A stretch of DNA of 6,002 bases from Acidobacteriota bacterium. Lineage in GTDB: Bacteria > Acidobacteriota > Terriglobia > Terriglobales > Acidobacteriaceae. Each line of letters starts with the position of its first letter. The stretch's first letter is position 1. The DNA lies in the NCBI GenBank assembly GCA_021810175.1, contig JAJZJJ010000211.1, positions 1 to 6,002 on the forward strand. The letters run 5' to 3'. Shown piece by piece: positions 5,851-6,002 of the stretch. The position numbers were made by a program, and so were the translations under genes. The notes beneath the pieces were generated by a model that was given only the letters and a program-made list of their open reading frames with translations, was not told the DNA's origin and searched no databases.

Positions 5851-6002
5851 ACCCAAGAGGCTATAACAACCATCCACTGGCGAGCGACTCCCGAACCCAT
5901 CCCTGGAACCGTTTTAGAATCTGACCCTTCCCAATTCAGAACTGGTGATTTTTCTATTCCCGAAGACCCCGGTTTTACGCTTCACTCTCCCGGAAAGGCG
6001 TG
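5851..6002. other. Right-edge region with no supported gene
   Basis: These ~150 bases lie upstream of the thioesterase gene and are less GC-rich than the genes. No coding frame with family-like content was seen. On the plus strand TAGAAT (5915-5920) matches the -10 consensus at five of six positions, but the -35 position is poor. On the minus strand TTCTGA and TCTAAA with 17-base spacing is a weaker possibility for the thioesterase promoter. The region probably holds that promoter and perhaps one for a gene further right. Confidence 0.35.

Overview
The window reads as GC-rich bacterial chromosome of core-metabolism type, most likely from Acidobacteriota (class Terriglobia). That placement is inference from protein style: a cytochrome oxidase subunit III with a glycine-rich N-terminal tail, a PdxS longer than the Bacillus type, and a CLC transporter with a TrkA-C tail. 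No insertion sequence, phage gene, CRISPR array, tRNA or rRNA was seen.

Layout from left to right. Bases 1-79 lie downstream of a minus-strand cytochrome c oxidase subunit III gene (80-841) and contain a good Shine-Dalgarno sequence for a further minus-strand gene just outside the window. After a 220-bp gap comes the minus-strand pyridoxal-phosphate cluster, listed here in transcription order: pdxS (3390-2401), an SRPBCC/AHSA1-like gene (2255-1794) and pdxT (1673-1062). PdxS and PdxT normally form the complex that makes pyridoxal 5'-phosphate from ribose 5-phosphate, glyceraldehyde 3-phosphate and glutamine-derived ammonia. A clear rho-independent terminator follows pdxS.

The main anomaly is in pdxT. 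The reading frame is intact over 203 codons except for one in-frame amber codon (TAG, codon 76), eight codons before the catalytic cysteine. As read, the glutaminase subunit is broken while PdxS looks fully functional.

Divergent from pdxS, across a 232-bp intergenic region, is a plus-strand CLC-type chloride transporter or channel gene (3623-5407). It keeps the gating glutamate but has valine at the site of the internal proton glutamate, and it carries a C-terminal TrkA-C domain. Its 3' end overlaps by 16 bp the 3' end of a convergent minus-strand hotdog (PaaI-like) thioesterase gene (5850-5392). The last ~150 bases hold no gene that I can support.

The plus strand is C-rich over G whichever way the genes point, which suggests that the minus strand is the leading strand here and that the CLC gene is the exception in orientation. 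The genes do not form one obvious pathway apart from the pdxS/pdxT pair; cytochrome oxidase, CLC and thioesterase are neighbouring housekeeping functions.
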